DNA of 64,000 nt, from NCBI GenBank assembly GCA_964034945.1, contig OZ035962.1:19676530-19740529 (forward strand). Reading direction: 5' to 3'. The notes under the pieces were generated by a model. The model was not told the origin of the DNA. It worked only from the letters and a program-made list of their open reading frames with translations, and searched no databases. Position 1 is the first letter of the stretch, and the number at the start of each line of letters is the position of its first letter. Below are positions 35,413-46,224 of this stretch, piece after piece. This stretch comes from Chrysopilus asiliformis (Eukaryota; Arthropoda; Insecta; Diptera; Rhagionidae). Position numbers and translations under genes: made by a program.

Positions 35413-35748
35413 GTAAACCCTAATGCAGACTAACGATTACGATTATGATTGCTATTACGATTGAAGCTTCTCGACCAATGAGATCAAAGCTTTCATTTTC
35501 TCATTGGTCGGGAAGCTTTAATCGCAATCGTAATCGTAATCGTAATCGTAATCGTAATCGTAATCGTAATCGTAATCGTAATCGTAATCGTAATCGTAAT
35601 CGTAATCGTAATCGTAATCGTAATCGTAATCGTAATCGTAATCGTAATCGTAATCGTAATCGTAATCGTAATCGTAATCGTAATCGTAATCGTAATCGTA
35701 ATCGTAATCGTAATCGTAATCGTAATCGTTAGTCTGAATTGGGCTTAA
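35413..35748. mobile_element. Foldback element with expanded TAATCG arm (copy 2)
   Basis: Same plan as copy 1: left CAGACTAACGATTACGATTA, centre GAAGCTTCTCGACCAATGAG / CTCATTGGTCGGGAAGCTTT, right GTTAGTCTGAATTGGGCTTAA. The right arm has grown into a long pure hexanucleotide array while the left arm is only about 40 bp. Confidence 0.8.
35526..35728. repeat. (TAATCG)n microsatellite, about 34 units
   Basis: Uninterrupted hexanucleotide array within the right arm of the foldback element. The apparent (RN)n and (DY)n peptides are not genes. Confidence 0.95.
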
Positions 35749-36589
35749 TGCTGCTCTGAAATCCCATACAAAAATCATGAAAAAACGGGGCCAAAATACT
35801 AAAATTAGCCCGACGTATTTTATTGCAAATTTTTCAAACAAATGATCGAAATCAAAAACTCTCGCCAAAATCAATACCTTGTCGTGCAAATCGCGTATAT
35901 AAAAGTCAAAAAACAGAAATGTTTAATTGAAGTATGAGTTTTTCAAATGACAGCTATAAGGGAAATTATGGTGTATAAACTCGTAGATGAATTAGGAGGT
36001 GGTAAATATACAAAGATTACTCCTTCGGTAGGCTATCGTATAAGCTCGAGACATTTTGTATTTCTTTTTTTATAGAATTAAGCCTCTATTCATTTTAATT
36101 TAGAAATATTTCTTTTAATAACAAATTATTGCATCGAGGAGCTTAGATAATTCAAATTGGATTTTTTTTAAGTTTAGTTAATATTTGTTTTTTTTTTTCA
36201 TACAGGGCTGTGACTAACTAGAAATAGAATAAGGGTTTCGCTACCATTAGAAGTGCCTAGAATTTTAATATTACCTTACATTAAAAAATTGAAATAACCT
36301 ACTTTTGTGAAGAGGTATTTGATTATTTCTTCCATAAAATAAAATTAGAGGCCACTAGTTATATGTGAAATGCATCTTCATAGGTATGAAAAACTTTATG
36401 AAAATGCTTATGAAAAACTCTAATTGTGAGGGACCAATAGTCTTTTTTAATTTGAATTTAGAAAAGGAGCATACGAAAAACAAAATGATTATAGGAGTTT
36501 TAAATATTGTTCATTATCAGTTAATAAACATCTAAAAATGACAGTGAAAATTTTTATAAAAAAATAATTCCATTTGTATGGGGTAGGGG
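35749..36589. other. Unassigned AT-rich DNA
   Basis: Nothing recognised. Confidence 0.4.
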
Positions 36590-37190
36590 AGAAGAAGTCT
36601 ATAGACCGCATTTTGAGATATGGAAGAGTTATGACACGATGTACCGTTTTCGAGAAAATCGCAAAAAAAACTATTTCTTTTATGTGGGGGAGGTGGGCAG
36701 TTGAGATTTTGATGTGGGAAAGAGTTATGTAAAATCATATTCTAAATACATTTTGCTTTTATTAATTTTTCGATGTGTAATTTACTCTAAACTTCTTTAC
36801 TAAAATTCGATATCTCAAACCTGTATCGAGATATACCGTTATTTCAAAAAAATCTATTTTTTGTGATTTTTTCAGAATCTTACTGGTGTTGTCTTTCCCG
36901 GTTATCCGCTATCTTCTATGGTTTTTGTCATGTTTTCATTAAAAAGAAAAAAAAGATATAGATTTTTGCGAACTGCTTGCAAACTACGGTATTAAAATCC
37001 TCGGCAATTTTGCTTTTTACTGTAAATCGACATCTTTTAGCCGATAAGATATAATATTTTGTAAAAAAAACATCCTGTTTTTATATAAACTAATATTTTA
37101 TTTGTCGGGTTATAGTGTAAATTAGTGTATTATAGTGTAAATTGTCCCAAACGTAGATTTTGCTTAAGAAAGTCATGTGCTTTGCAGATC
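36590..37190. repeat. Fragments of dispersed families A-like and C
   Basis: 36590-36770 (CGTTTTCGAGAAAATCGCAAA, GATTTTGATGTGGGAAAGAG, TTATGTAAAATCATATTCTA) resembles 38560-38734 and the units at 53990-54480. 36780-37190 carries family C words (ATCGAGATATACCGTTATTT, TGTAAATCGACATCTTTTAG, AAGAAAGTCATGTGCTTTGC). Confidence 0.45.
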
Positions 37191-38559
37191 AGTTATTTCA
37201 ATGTTGAAAAAAAAATCGTTCCTGTAATTTTTACAAGATTTTTTGTTTTATCAACATGTTCAGTATCACAATTTACAAAATTTCATGTCAAAACAACAAA
37301 AAAAGCATGTCGGGTAAAAACTGTCAGTTCATATTTTCTTATTGTGGGAAAATTTAGTTATTGGCTTGCATCGAACGAAGAGACGTGACATAGTTTCCTT
37401 TACGGCAAAGACGGTTGCCAAGATATTTAATTAAAGACTCTATTAAACCAAAATCTTTAACTACATTTTTTGGCAGTTTATAGAAATATACGTATATGTA
37501 AAAACTGGTGTTACGCACAAAAGTTGTGCATTGATTTGAGTTAAAAACTTTCATATGCCAAATCGGTTTCTCCTCAAGGAATTTCCCAAACTTTTTCTGG
37601 GTTTTGAATAACTTTGTTAAAGGACTTAGAGAAGCTTCTTTAGTAATGCGACTTTCTTGTTACATCAACTTTATGTTCACATGCATACACTGCTTTGAAC
37701 GAACAAATATTAATGCACATGTAGCGAGTCTTCTTAGCATAAACGTTTCTTCAAAATAGAGAGAACTCTAGGCGCGAATGTATAGTAGACTAGCAATTCA
37801 TAAGACTAGTTGCCGCATTATGTTATGTTCATGAGGACGGCACATACGGGATGAAATTGAATAGAAGAAAATGTGGGATGAGATATAAACTCCATTTTTA
37901 TCACTACGTTGTTAGTCATCGTATATTTTCGAGAGGGTAATATTTGGAATTGCATGTAGTTTAAAACTTTATACGTTTATAATATAACTATGATGTATAA
38001 TGAGCTCAAAAAAAACTTTTATCAGTTTAATCGAATTTCAAAGACCCTAACGTTAAACTGTAATGGAAATTCTATTCAATAAATTGGCAGAATTTGTTAT
38101 ATATGTAGATATAACATAAAGGACTTATTTAACAGATATTTTTCCCTTATTACATGACTATTATATTATTTTATAGAAATTCGATAACATTGTGTCAGCA
38201 TATCAATTTTTAAATTTCATAAGTTTGTGATTGCTTCAGAACTTTTAGCTGATGTCTTCTAAGATAAGAGTTTCAATACCTACCTCAACATCTTCTAAAT
38301 TTCAATATCTTCTAAGTACGATTTTTAGAAATTTAAAAGGTATGTCTACTTTAATATGTAAGCTTGGGTGTGGATTAAACAATTAATAAAAATTGATGAA
38401 ATAATGCTGATTAAGGTTTAGTAAACAACGAAATTAAGATTTAGAAAAAAAACTAAGACTTTTTATTATATTTAAAAAAAAACACAAAAAATATACCAAT
38501 AATCATATGAAAAACTACAATTTCTAGAGGCCGATCGTCAAATACTCTGTATGAGGGCA

Positions 38560-38734
38560 AAAAAAATTATGAAAAAATTCATTTGTATAAACACATTTTT
38601 TTGTCATTATAAATTTTTTGATCTGATGCACCGTTTCCGAGAAAATCGCAAAAAATCTATTTCATTTATGTAAAGGAGTGGGTTGTATTGGTTCGATTGG
38701 ATTTTGATGTAGGGAAAAGTTATGTAAAATCATA
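38560..38734. repeat. A-like repeat fragment
   Basis: GATGCACCGTTTCCGAGAAA and GGATTTTGATGTAGGGAAAA match 36640-36770 and the tandem units near 54000. Confidence 0.45.
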
Positions 38735-38776
38735 CCCAAGTAACAATTTGAGGTTACATTCCGGTTAAGAAACGTA

Positions 38777-39652
38777 CAGTGTGACCTCGGTAAACGCAAC
38801 CCTCGAAGAACGCAACTCCTCGGTTAACGCAACACCTAACATTTTACACTGTTGACTCAATAAACGCAGCTTCCAAATAAGGTTGACTCGATTAACGCAA
38901 CTTTTTTGTAGTCTGATACTTTTTCGACCAAAAAAACATAAAAAATAGTTACAGGAAATCTTTTATTGACTTTATTCTCTGTTCCTTGCTTTTAGTTATT
39001 AAAGAATGGCTGTTACAAAACAAGTCTGTGCCTATAAAAACAAAAAACACACGAAAACTAAAATTGGCAAGCAATCGGACAATTTGTGTATTGCGAAATT
39101 ATAAACTCTCAAAGTGGAATTTTTGAATTGGATCATAATGCATATTCCAGTTGAATTTTTTTGAGGCTAATCCGACTGAACTTTGATGTATGAAAAACTT
39201 GGTGTAAATACTTTTGCAGTATTTACTATTTATTTAGTATTGTAAATAATTTTGCAGCGTAAAAACTACGTTACAAATGGTAGAGATTTTATCATATTTT
39301 TGGAGCTATTATATTGTTTAAGAACTTATGTTTCCCTTTTTGACATATAATGTTGTGACTCGCTTAACAAGTTCGTGACATCGTGTACCACTGGTGGTAC
39401 ATGTACACGTACAGTTTCTTTAAAACCGCGCGAGTAAATAGTGCGGTAGTTTTTTTGTGGAAGTAATATAAAAACACGCACCGTGTACCACCGATGGCGC
39501 ACAACCGCCAGAAAACAAATCGCTAGTGTACCACCCGTGGTCCAAATGTAAAAAAAGTTGAAAAAGCAAATGTCACGAACGTGTTAACGCAACTGACTCG
39601 GTTGTTGCAACAGGCTCTGTCTACTATAGTTGCGATTATCGAGGTCACACTG
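38777..39652. mobile_element. Tigger/pogo-like MITE CAGTGTGACCTC (copy 1), with nested insert
   Basis: Ends CAGTGTGACCTCGGTAAACG and CGATTATCGAGGTCACACTG, flanked by TA on both sides. AACGCAAC-type words are iterated in the arms. It contains a 224-bp TTAA element at 39364-39587. A shorter inverted copy is at 42967-43440. Confidence 0.85.
39364..39587. mobile_element. 224-bp TTAA-type MITE inside the pogo-like element
   Basis: Ends TTAACAAGTTCGTGACAT and ATGTCACGAACGTGTTAA are inverse with one mismatch, bounded by TTAA on both sides. Inside are several GTGTACCACtGGTGG-like motifs, recalling the array in 4730-5112. Confidence 0.8.
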
Positions 39653-39959
39653 TATTTGAAACCATTGTAACAAAACCCAAAAGTTTCACATTTGGTTTCT
39701 GTAACCTTTCAGATACCCCCATTTAGAAGCTGGTTTCAAAATAACCATTTTTGGCGGGTATATTCGGAAACCATCTAAAATGTAACCAAAATATAACCTA
39801 ACTTGAAGGTTTTTTTGTAACCACGGTTACAAATTGTTTCTTGGGTATGCTAAAACCATTTTTCGATGTGACTAATAATTTTCGAGACAAATATATTCTT
39901 AAAACATAATTTTTATTTTAATAAATTTTTATCACAACACAATATTTCAAAGTAAATCA

Positions 39960-40780
39960 AAAGGAAATATCTGATGTGAACAGCACATGACTTTCTTATA
40001 CAAAATCCACGTTTCTGTACAATTTACCTGACAAATAAAATACTAGTTTACATAAAAATGTGAATTTTTTTTTACGAAATCTGAAATATCTATATAAGCG
40101 TAAAAGATATCGATTCACTGTAAAAGGCAAAAATGTAGAGAACTTTAATTTAATTCTGCCATTAACACTCTAACTGCCACGTCAGTCAAAAAGACCTGAC
40201 ACCTAATTGTACACAACGGCCACAATGAAAATTATTAAAGTGTTCGCTGCAACCGCAACGATTTTTTGTAGTTGCACACATTTTATGGTAATAAAATAAC
40301 ATTTAGGTATAATTTTGTTTCAATTTTTTTTTCTCTTAGTGCCTTTTTGACTGAACTAAATATTCGGAAAAGGCTTAAAACTGTAGTGGCAGTTAGAGTG
40401 TTAACTGTTTTTTTTTTTTTTTTTTTTTTGAAAAACCGTTAGTTTGCAAGCAATTCGCAAAAATATATTTTTTTAAATTGATTTCTTGTCAACGGTAAAA
40501 TATATCGGATAACGGTAACAGACAAAATTATGGCAAACATTATTCGATTAAATTATTCATAAAAAAATACCCGTATAAAAACCCGGTTTTTTTCGAAGTA
40601 CTCCCAAAAAAACTGTTTTTTTTTTAAATAATTGTATGTCTCGATAACGGCTTGAGAGACGGAATTCTAGTAAGGTATAAATATGTAGAAAATTTTATTA
40701 CCTTCAACTTTTGTTATACATAAGACCACTATAGAAACGCGTTGTTTCGGAGTAAACAAAAAAAGACTTCCAGTGAATTG
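39960..40780. repeat. Family C repeat, split by a TTAA MITE
   Basis: Words GAACAGCACATGACTTTCTT, AAAAGATATCGATTCACTG and AACGGTAAAATATATCGGAT are shared with 31080-31750 and 59475-59665. Continuity across 40162-40404 shows the MITE inserted into this repeat. Confidence 0.5.
40162..40404. mobile_element. 243-bp TTAA-type MITE (copy 1)
   Basis: It starts TTAACACTCTAACTGCCACG and ends GTGGCAGTTAGAGTGTTAA. TTAA at both ends fits piggyBac-like target use. It is nearly identical to 51383-51627 in the same orientation. Confidence 0.85.
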
Positions 40781-42094
40781 TTGACTCCCTTGTGGAGTTA
40801 ATCCAAAATTGAGATCAAAACGGTGTTAAAATGAATGTTTAGCTCCTTAAAACAGAAATGTCAAAATAACTTCGCTCTACGGTGTTAAATTTTGCTGAAT
40901 AACACTGCGAGGTGCTTATTTCTAGCTATGTTTTGAGGCGGCGTGTTTGCGCCCACCAAATCCTACCCACCCTATTGCCCAACCCCTCTCCTACTATCTT
41001 CTGACCCGTTGGAGCAATTTTGACACGTTTTGCGCCACTGGGTAGGTTTGCTTTTTTTTTTTGATCCACAAAACCTATTTTTTCTCTTTCCTTGCTGTAA
41101 ACCGCTTTCCTGATGTCTTGTGAACCTTAAGACCATTTTGTCGGAGTTTGAGCAAACAAAACAAAATACAATTAGTGCTCATATTATAATAAGTTGGAAT
41201 AATTTCAAACCGATGTTTAAAATAGTCAGGAATATCTATTAGAATCGTATATATAGTTTAATGTATTTTATCAACATTGTTTCGAAAAGAAGAACAATAC
41301 TTATTACACCCGTAATAAGTGAAACCATAAATCTTCAATACTCAGACTTTTGTGTTCATTTACAAAAATTAAAAAAAAGTATGAAACTTTCATTAAAGTA
41401 CAAAACTATAACCATTTCCATTGAAAAGCAAACACATATAAGAGTCTCACTTATACTGAATATAGCTTTCAAATATAAGCAAAAAAATATTTTATGTTTA
41501 AAATGTGGAAAAATCAGAAACAAAAGGAGAAAAAATTGCACAAAAAAGTGATCCATTAATGCATTTGCTATGTCGGGAAGTTAAATTTTAATATTGTTGT
41601 ATGTATGTGTTAATGTTGCAATATTCCTGGCGTTATGCATTTTTTAGTGTGGATTTCGTACAAAGGTCACAAAAAATTTACATAAATGAGTGATTTTTTT
41701 TAAGGCCTGAACACCCCCGTTGGGTTAAAATTAATTTGGGAAGAACACAACAAATTTGTGTCGGAGCGAAATTTAAACTCAATTTTAAAATGGGTTTTAT
41801 TAAAAATAAAACTCTCATATGACGGCCGAATAAAATGAAGCAATAAGTTCAGCTTTAGTTTGGTAACATAAATTTAAAATTAAAGTAGTTTAAAAAATTT
41901 GGTAATAAATTGTTACGTAGGTCGTTCTTCATTACGAAAAGGATAAAAAAATCTTTCAAACGTACATTTTGTCATACCACACGTAAAAAAAAATATGGGA
42001 CTGTTCCACCAAAATTGCATGCTCCAGTGCCATATTTATGGGGAAAAACGGCATAGTGACCAAATATGGGAGTGATTCCTATAATAAAATTTTA
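40781..42094. other. Unassigned AT-rich DNA
   Basis: The 96-codon ORF at 41261-41551 is Lys/Ile-rich with no motifs. Nothing else was recognised; 41700-42090 may include decayed flanks of the neighbouring mariner relic. Confidence 0.4.
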
Positions 42095-42660
42095 ACAGTT
42101 CCTAAATTTCGTCCGGAGGGCCACTCTTCGCTTCTGATGAAATCATGAATTTGATTTTCAAGCAATTTTTGTGGTCATTTGGCAATTATGAGCCAGAGCT
42201 GAATTCTGTTGGAAATTCCACTCCTCATTTGTGAATAAGTTTTCGTTTAAATGCTTCACTATACATTTCAAAAAGTTTCTTGAGAAGCTTTGGCTCACAT
42301 TTGCACCCCTTTTTAACAAAAATAACGCGAAATCGATTTACATGACTTCATGCCTTCAAAAGTCTGCCCTAGTCCTGAAGCTGTTCAACTATAGATCCGT
42401 TGGACTGTAGAGAGCATAATTTGCCAAAAAGACACCAAAATGTTGAGTCTTTGAAGAAGGATTTGACCCAAAACATTGGACAACTCTCTAAAAGATCGAG
42501 CATGCATTTTGCAGCCCTGTTAAATCCGTCGTTTGAGGAGTGGTGTTAAATCAAATGTCGGCCTTTTCGAAAAATATGTTGTATGATTTGTAGCTATTGA
42601 GTGGCTATTTATTATTTATTGAGCAAAAATTTTTCAAAAATATCAGTACGTTCTCATATG
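42095..42660 (-). pseudogene. Decayed Tc1/mariner transposase fragment
   Basis: On the minus strand, across several frames, pieces read LLKKLFEMYSEAFKRKLIHK, then EWNFQQNSALAHNCQMTTK. The latter corresponds to the 'WxFQQDSAPAH' block holding the second catalytic Asp, here changed to Asn. After it comes FISSE.WPSG, the run-up to the third Asp. Stops and frameshifts make it non-functional. Terminal repeats were not identified. Confidence 0.5.
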
Positions 42661-42966
42661 GCATCAATTTTTCCTTGTATTAGGACTTATGACTAGATTA
42701 TGTGAGGCGTTGAGAGCAAAAGTGATCCAAGCCACATAATCGAGTTTGCAGCTTTTCCACTTTTGTGTAAATTTTTGGAAAAAAATGTGTGTGGACTTTA
42801 TTACTCAATGTTGAAAAGTTCTTTTGTGCATCCAAACATTTTTATCTAAAAAGACACTCGCAATAGTGATTCAAACACAAAAAAATTCACGATTTCGACA
42901 TGTGGGTTGGGCCACTCTTACTCTGAGAGCCTCATGTATAGTAAAAAATTCAAAAAAATGTTTTTA

Positions 42967-43440
42967 CAGTGTGACCTCGATAATCGCAACTATAGTGGCC
43001 AGAGCGTGTTGCGTTAACCGAGTCAGTTGCGATAACCGAGTCAGTACTGATATGTTTCAAAAAAAAAGAAACAAAAGCAATTAAACAACATTCTATAACT
43101 GAACAAAAGTTTTATTTCATTAACATTTTTTTAAACAAAACATAACTATGATTTTTTGAAAATTAGTTTTTGGTAAAAAATCCCGATATTTTTGTTTGTT
43201 TTTTGTTGCCACAGACTTGTTTTGTGATAGCCATTTCTTTAATAAATAAAAACAAGGAACAGAGAATAAAGTCAATAAAAGATTTCCTGTAACTATTTTT
43301 TATCTTTTTTTGGCCGAAACCTTATTCGAGTCAACCTTATTTGGAAGTTGCGTTTATTGAGTCAACAGTGTAAAATGTTAGGTGTTGCGTTAACCGAGGA
43401 GTTGCGTTCTTCGAGGGTTGCGTTTATTGAGGTCACACTG
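42967..43440. mobile_element. Tigger/pogo-like MITE CAGTGTGACCTC (copy 2, inverted, uninterrupted)
   Basis: Ends CAGTGTGACCTCGATAATCG and TTTATTGAGGTCACACTG, with TA on both sides. It lacks the TTAA element found in copy 1 and so shows that element's empty site near 43015-43045. Several short open frames across it are accidental. Confidence 0.85.
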
Positions 43441-43567
43441 TATTAAAAAAAATGTAAGTAAAAAGAAAAAAAAATTTTTTTAGGTGCTGTGTATCAGAAA
43501 TAAAAGTGAGATAAATCATAAAAAATAAAATAAAATAAATGTTTATCTCGCTTTTATTTCGGATACA

Positions 43568-44602
43568 CACGGTAAAAACTGGAGTCTAATTTTAAGACTT
43601 TTTCCTTCTATTTTTTAAACTTTTGAAAGTTTAGTGGAATTTTAAACTATTTTCTCTATTTTTAAAACTTTTTGAAAGTTTAGAGTATATTTTAGTCGAA
43701 AAGTTTAATATTTAGTGAGTTTCGGTTTATTTTTAAGACTATAGTTTAAAAAGTAAACTTTTTCTTTCTTAAAAATTTGTTTTAAACCTCTCCGCCTTAT
43801 TTTTAGACTTTTAATCGAAATATTAGACCTATAAGTTTGAGAACTAAACCTTGTAAGTTTTACTTCAATTCGGATAAAATTGAATTAAACTTTTTGTCTA
43901 ATATTTAGTCTTTTCAGTTTATTTTTCTTTTTCAAATTCATCAGTCGGTCGGTCAATTTTTAGAAAAGTCGCGATGCTCGAATTCGACTTTTCGGTCTAA
44001 AAACAAAACTTCAAAGTCTACAATTTATTCAGTTTTAGAAAATTGTGACTACTTTTTAATCATTTCAGCCTATAATTAAAACTCATTATTCTAAAATTTA
44101 GAAAGTAAAGTCTGGAATTGGTTTATTTTAGAAGTCTGAGTATATTTTCTATACATATTAATCTAAAATTAAGGATTTAATTTGCGGGCGTGGATGGCTC
44201 AGTCAACTAAGTGCTTGCCTTGTGATCCAAAGAGCAGTGGTTCAAATCCCACTCAGGGCAAAAATAATTCGGCTTGAATTTGAATTTGGAACTTTTCTGC
44301 TCATGGACCTAAACACTTCGGCATTAGAGGCAATTTCCCTAAGCTCCTGGCATAAACATAAAAAAAATGGTTTGAAATTTAAACTTCGAAGTCTAAATTT
44401 GAGTCAGTTTTAGAAAATTGTAACTACTTTTTAGTAATTTCAGTTTGAAATTAAAACTTTTAAGTCTTAAATTTAGACCGGATAATACTATTTAAAAGGA
44501 AAATAATTTCAAATTTTTAAAGTTTGATTTTTAGGCTCAAAAAGGTGTTGACCTATATGTAGGAAAAAAAGTCTTAAAATTAGACTCCAGTTTTTACCGT
44601 GA
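43568..44602. mobile_element. About 1.03-kb non-autonomous element with CGGTAAAAACTGGAG ends
   Basis: Terminal repeats CGGTAAAAACTGGAGTCTAA and TTAGACTCCAGTTTTTACCG are inverse over about 34 bp. The interior is AT-rich with many AAGTTTA/TTTAGACTTT-type words and two related direct segments (about 44008-44075 and 44385-44455). It contains a SINE at 44186-44369. CACGGTA ends recall Chapaev/CMC-type elements; a 4-bp TACA/AACA flank is only approximate. Confidence 0.7.
44186..44369 (+). repeat. tRNA-derived SINE with LINE-like 3' tail
   Basis: The head carries box A-like TGGCTCAGTCAACTAAG and box B GGTTCAAATCC with a T-arm-like AGTGG..CCACT. A short body leads to CTTCGGCATTAGAGGCAATT and TTCCCTAAGCTCCTGGCATA, ending in A8T. 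That 3' tail matches the LINE 3' ends at 9869-9991 and 52746-52885. The acceptor stem does not pair, so it is not a working tRNA gene. Confidence 0.7.
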
Positions 44603-44824
44603 ACAGTGCCCCAAAATTTATTCATTTTTCTTTTCTTTTTTTAATAAAAGCTTTTAAATTTTCTTTTAAATTTATTTTTATTTTGAAAAAAAGTTTTAAA
44701 AAAATGCCTTTTTTATAGAAATGTACTAAAAAAATTATATTTTTTGGGCGTTTGGTATCGGAAATAAAAGCGAGATAAAAGCATAAAAAATAAAACAATT
44801 ATTTAACTCACTTTTATTTCTGAC

Positions 44825-45475
44825 TAGCTTGCATATCCGTCGTTGCCGGGTTAAGTTTTTTGTATAATGAAGAAAACCGGAAAGAACTTAAAAACTTTTG
44901 AGGAAAATCTTATCCTTGCAGGACTCTCCGTTGCGAATTAGTCTAACACCAGATTCGTGACCAGCGACCCCGAAAACTCCCCAATGCCATTTTTCCCGGC
45001 AAAAACGGGAAACAATATTCGCATTATCCTTACAGGACCTTCAGTTAAGATTTTTGAAATTGTAACACCGAATTCGTGATCAGTGACCCCGAAAACCCTC
45101 GAGTGAAACTTTTCAGCCTACTATTGAGCAAAATTCATGGCGAAAATCACGATTTAAAAACACCCAAATCCACTTTACCCCCCGTTTACCCCCTTAGTGG
45201 TAAAATTTCAGAAAACCCCGCCTTAGTGATCGCCTACGTGATGGTTGGGACATACTGTGAAAGTTTCAAGTTTCTAGCTCCAGGGGTTTGGGCTGGGCGT
45301 TGATAAATCTGTCAGACAATCAGTAAGTCAATCAGTAAGTCAATCAGTCAGTCAATCAGTCAGTCAATCAGTCAGTCAGTCAATCAGTCAGTCAATCAGT
45401 CAGTCAGTCAATTAGTCAGTCAATCAGTCAGTCAATCAGTCAGTCAATCAGTCAGTCGATCAGTCAGTCAGTAAT
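44825..45475 (-). mobile_element. Helitron-like element ending in a hairpin and CTAG
   Basis: On the minus strand its 3' end reads CCCGGCAACGACGGATATGC then AAGCTAG, a GC-rich hairpin followed by CTAG, typical of Helitron-like 3' termini. Inside are family B words (about 44905-45110) and a TTCTAGCTCCAGG block beside a tetranucleotide array. No Rep/helicase coding was seen. Confidence 0.6.
45311..45472. repeat. (CAGT/CAAT)n tetranucleotide array
   Basis: CAGTCAGTCAAT-type units run without a break in 4-bp register, with alternation of CAGT and CAAT. Confidence 0.9.
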
Positions 45476-45660
45476 TTTTGAAATATTTTGTTGAGTGTAT
45501 TCAAATGTTTGCACAATATATTTTATTACATTTCCAATATGATTGAGGAGTTTCCAAATATTTGTATCAAAATTACCAACTTGACAAAAAAATTTTTAGC
45601 ACAAAGTATCCGTAACATCAAACCCAAAGAATATATTTAAAAAATGGATATTTACTGTTT

Positions 45661-45809
45661 TTATACCCGTATGGTGAAACCAAAGGGTATATTAACTTTG
45701 CCTTACCGTTTGTAACGCCAAGATCCCGTCATCGCACAAAAAAATGAATTACACCAGTGTGTTTAGAATGATAAAAAAAATTGAATTTTGCATGTCCGTC
45801 CGTCCGTCC

Positions 45810-45840
<31 letters not shown>

Positions 45841-46224
45841 GCGCGGATTGCGGGCGCACGGATTGAGCTAGAGACTTGAAATTTTGCGTGGATCCGTTTT
45901 TCGTAAAATGCGAGGCTAAGTTCGTTAATGGGCAAAAATGGACCATTAGGGGGGGTACCCCCCATACGAACGAAATCGTTTTTTGTGAATATCTCGAAAA
46001 CGGTGCATCTTATCAAAAAAGTGCAAGAACAAAAGTTATTTAGAATATAATTCTACATAAAACTCCCATACATGAAAATCCAATTGGAATAAATTTTAAA
46101 AAATCTTATTGGAAAGTTTGACTTCAAAGTGGAATTTCGGTACAACTGTTCAAATTTTGATACGAATATCACCATACGGGTCTCCAATGATTGCCAGATA
46201 GGCAATTATAGCTTTTGTTATGTT
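45661..46224 (+). mobile_element. Family A element with (GTCY)n run, copy 4 (long)
   Basis: Nearly identical to 8945-9530 from TATACCCGTATGG to GCTTTTGTTATG, with a shorter GTCC/GTCT run (about 45796-45838). Confidence 0.75.

Larger units (their letters stand above)
38735..39845. mobile_element. CCCAAG..CTTGGG MITE (copy 2), split by a second element
   Basis: Ends CCCAAGTAACAATTTGAGG and ACAAATTGTTTCTTGGG are flanked by TA. The element is interrupted at 38777-39652. Without that block and one TA it is about 233 bp, close to the 244 bp of the intact inverted copy at 685-928. Confidence 0.85.
43446..44740. repeat. Foldback element F (copy 3), split by a 1-kb insertion
   Basis: The left part holds GTGTATCAGAAATAAAAGTG and the inverse CTTTTATTTCGGATACAC. 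The right part resumes at about 44603 with CAGTGCCCCAAAATTT. This is the sequence expected from copies 1 and 2 after the CACAC end, so the intervening block is an insertion. Confidence 0.65.

Noticed and set aside
35445..35889. ORFs encoding (RN)n on the plus strand and (DY)n on the minus strand
   Set aside because: They are translations of the TAATCG hexanucleotide array, which has no stop codon in some frames; the array is explained by a foldback arm.
44186..44262. tRNA gene
   Set aside because: Box A and box B are present but the acceptor stem does not pair, and it is joined to a LINE-like tail; it is a SINE head. The same holds for 19336-19422.
45311..45472. CRISPR-like repeat array
   Set aside because: A 4-bp tetranucleotide run with no spacers; the DNA is eukaryotic.
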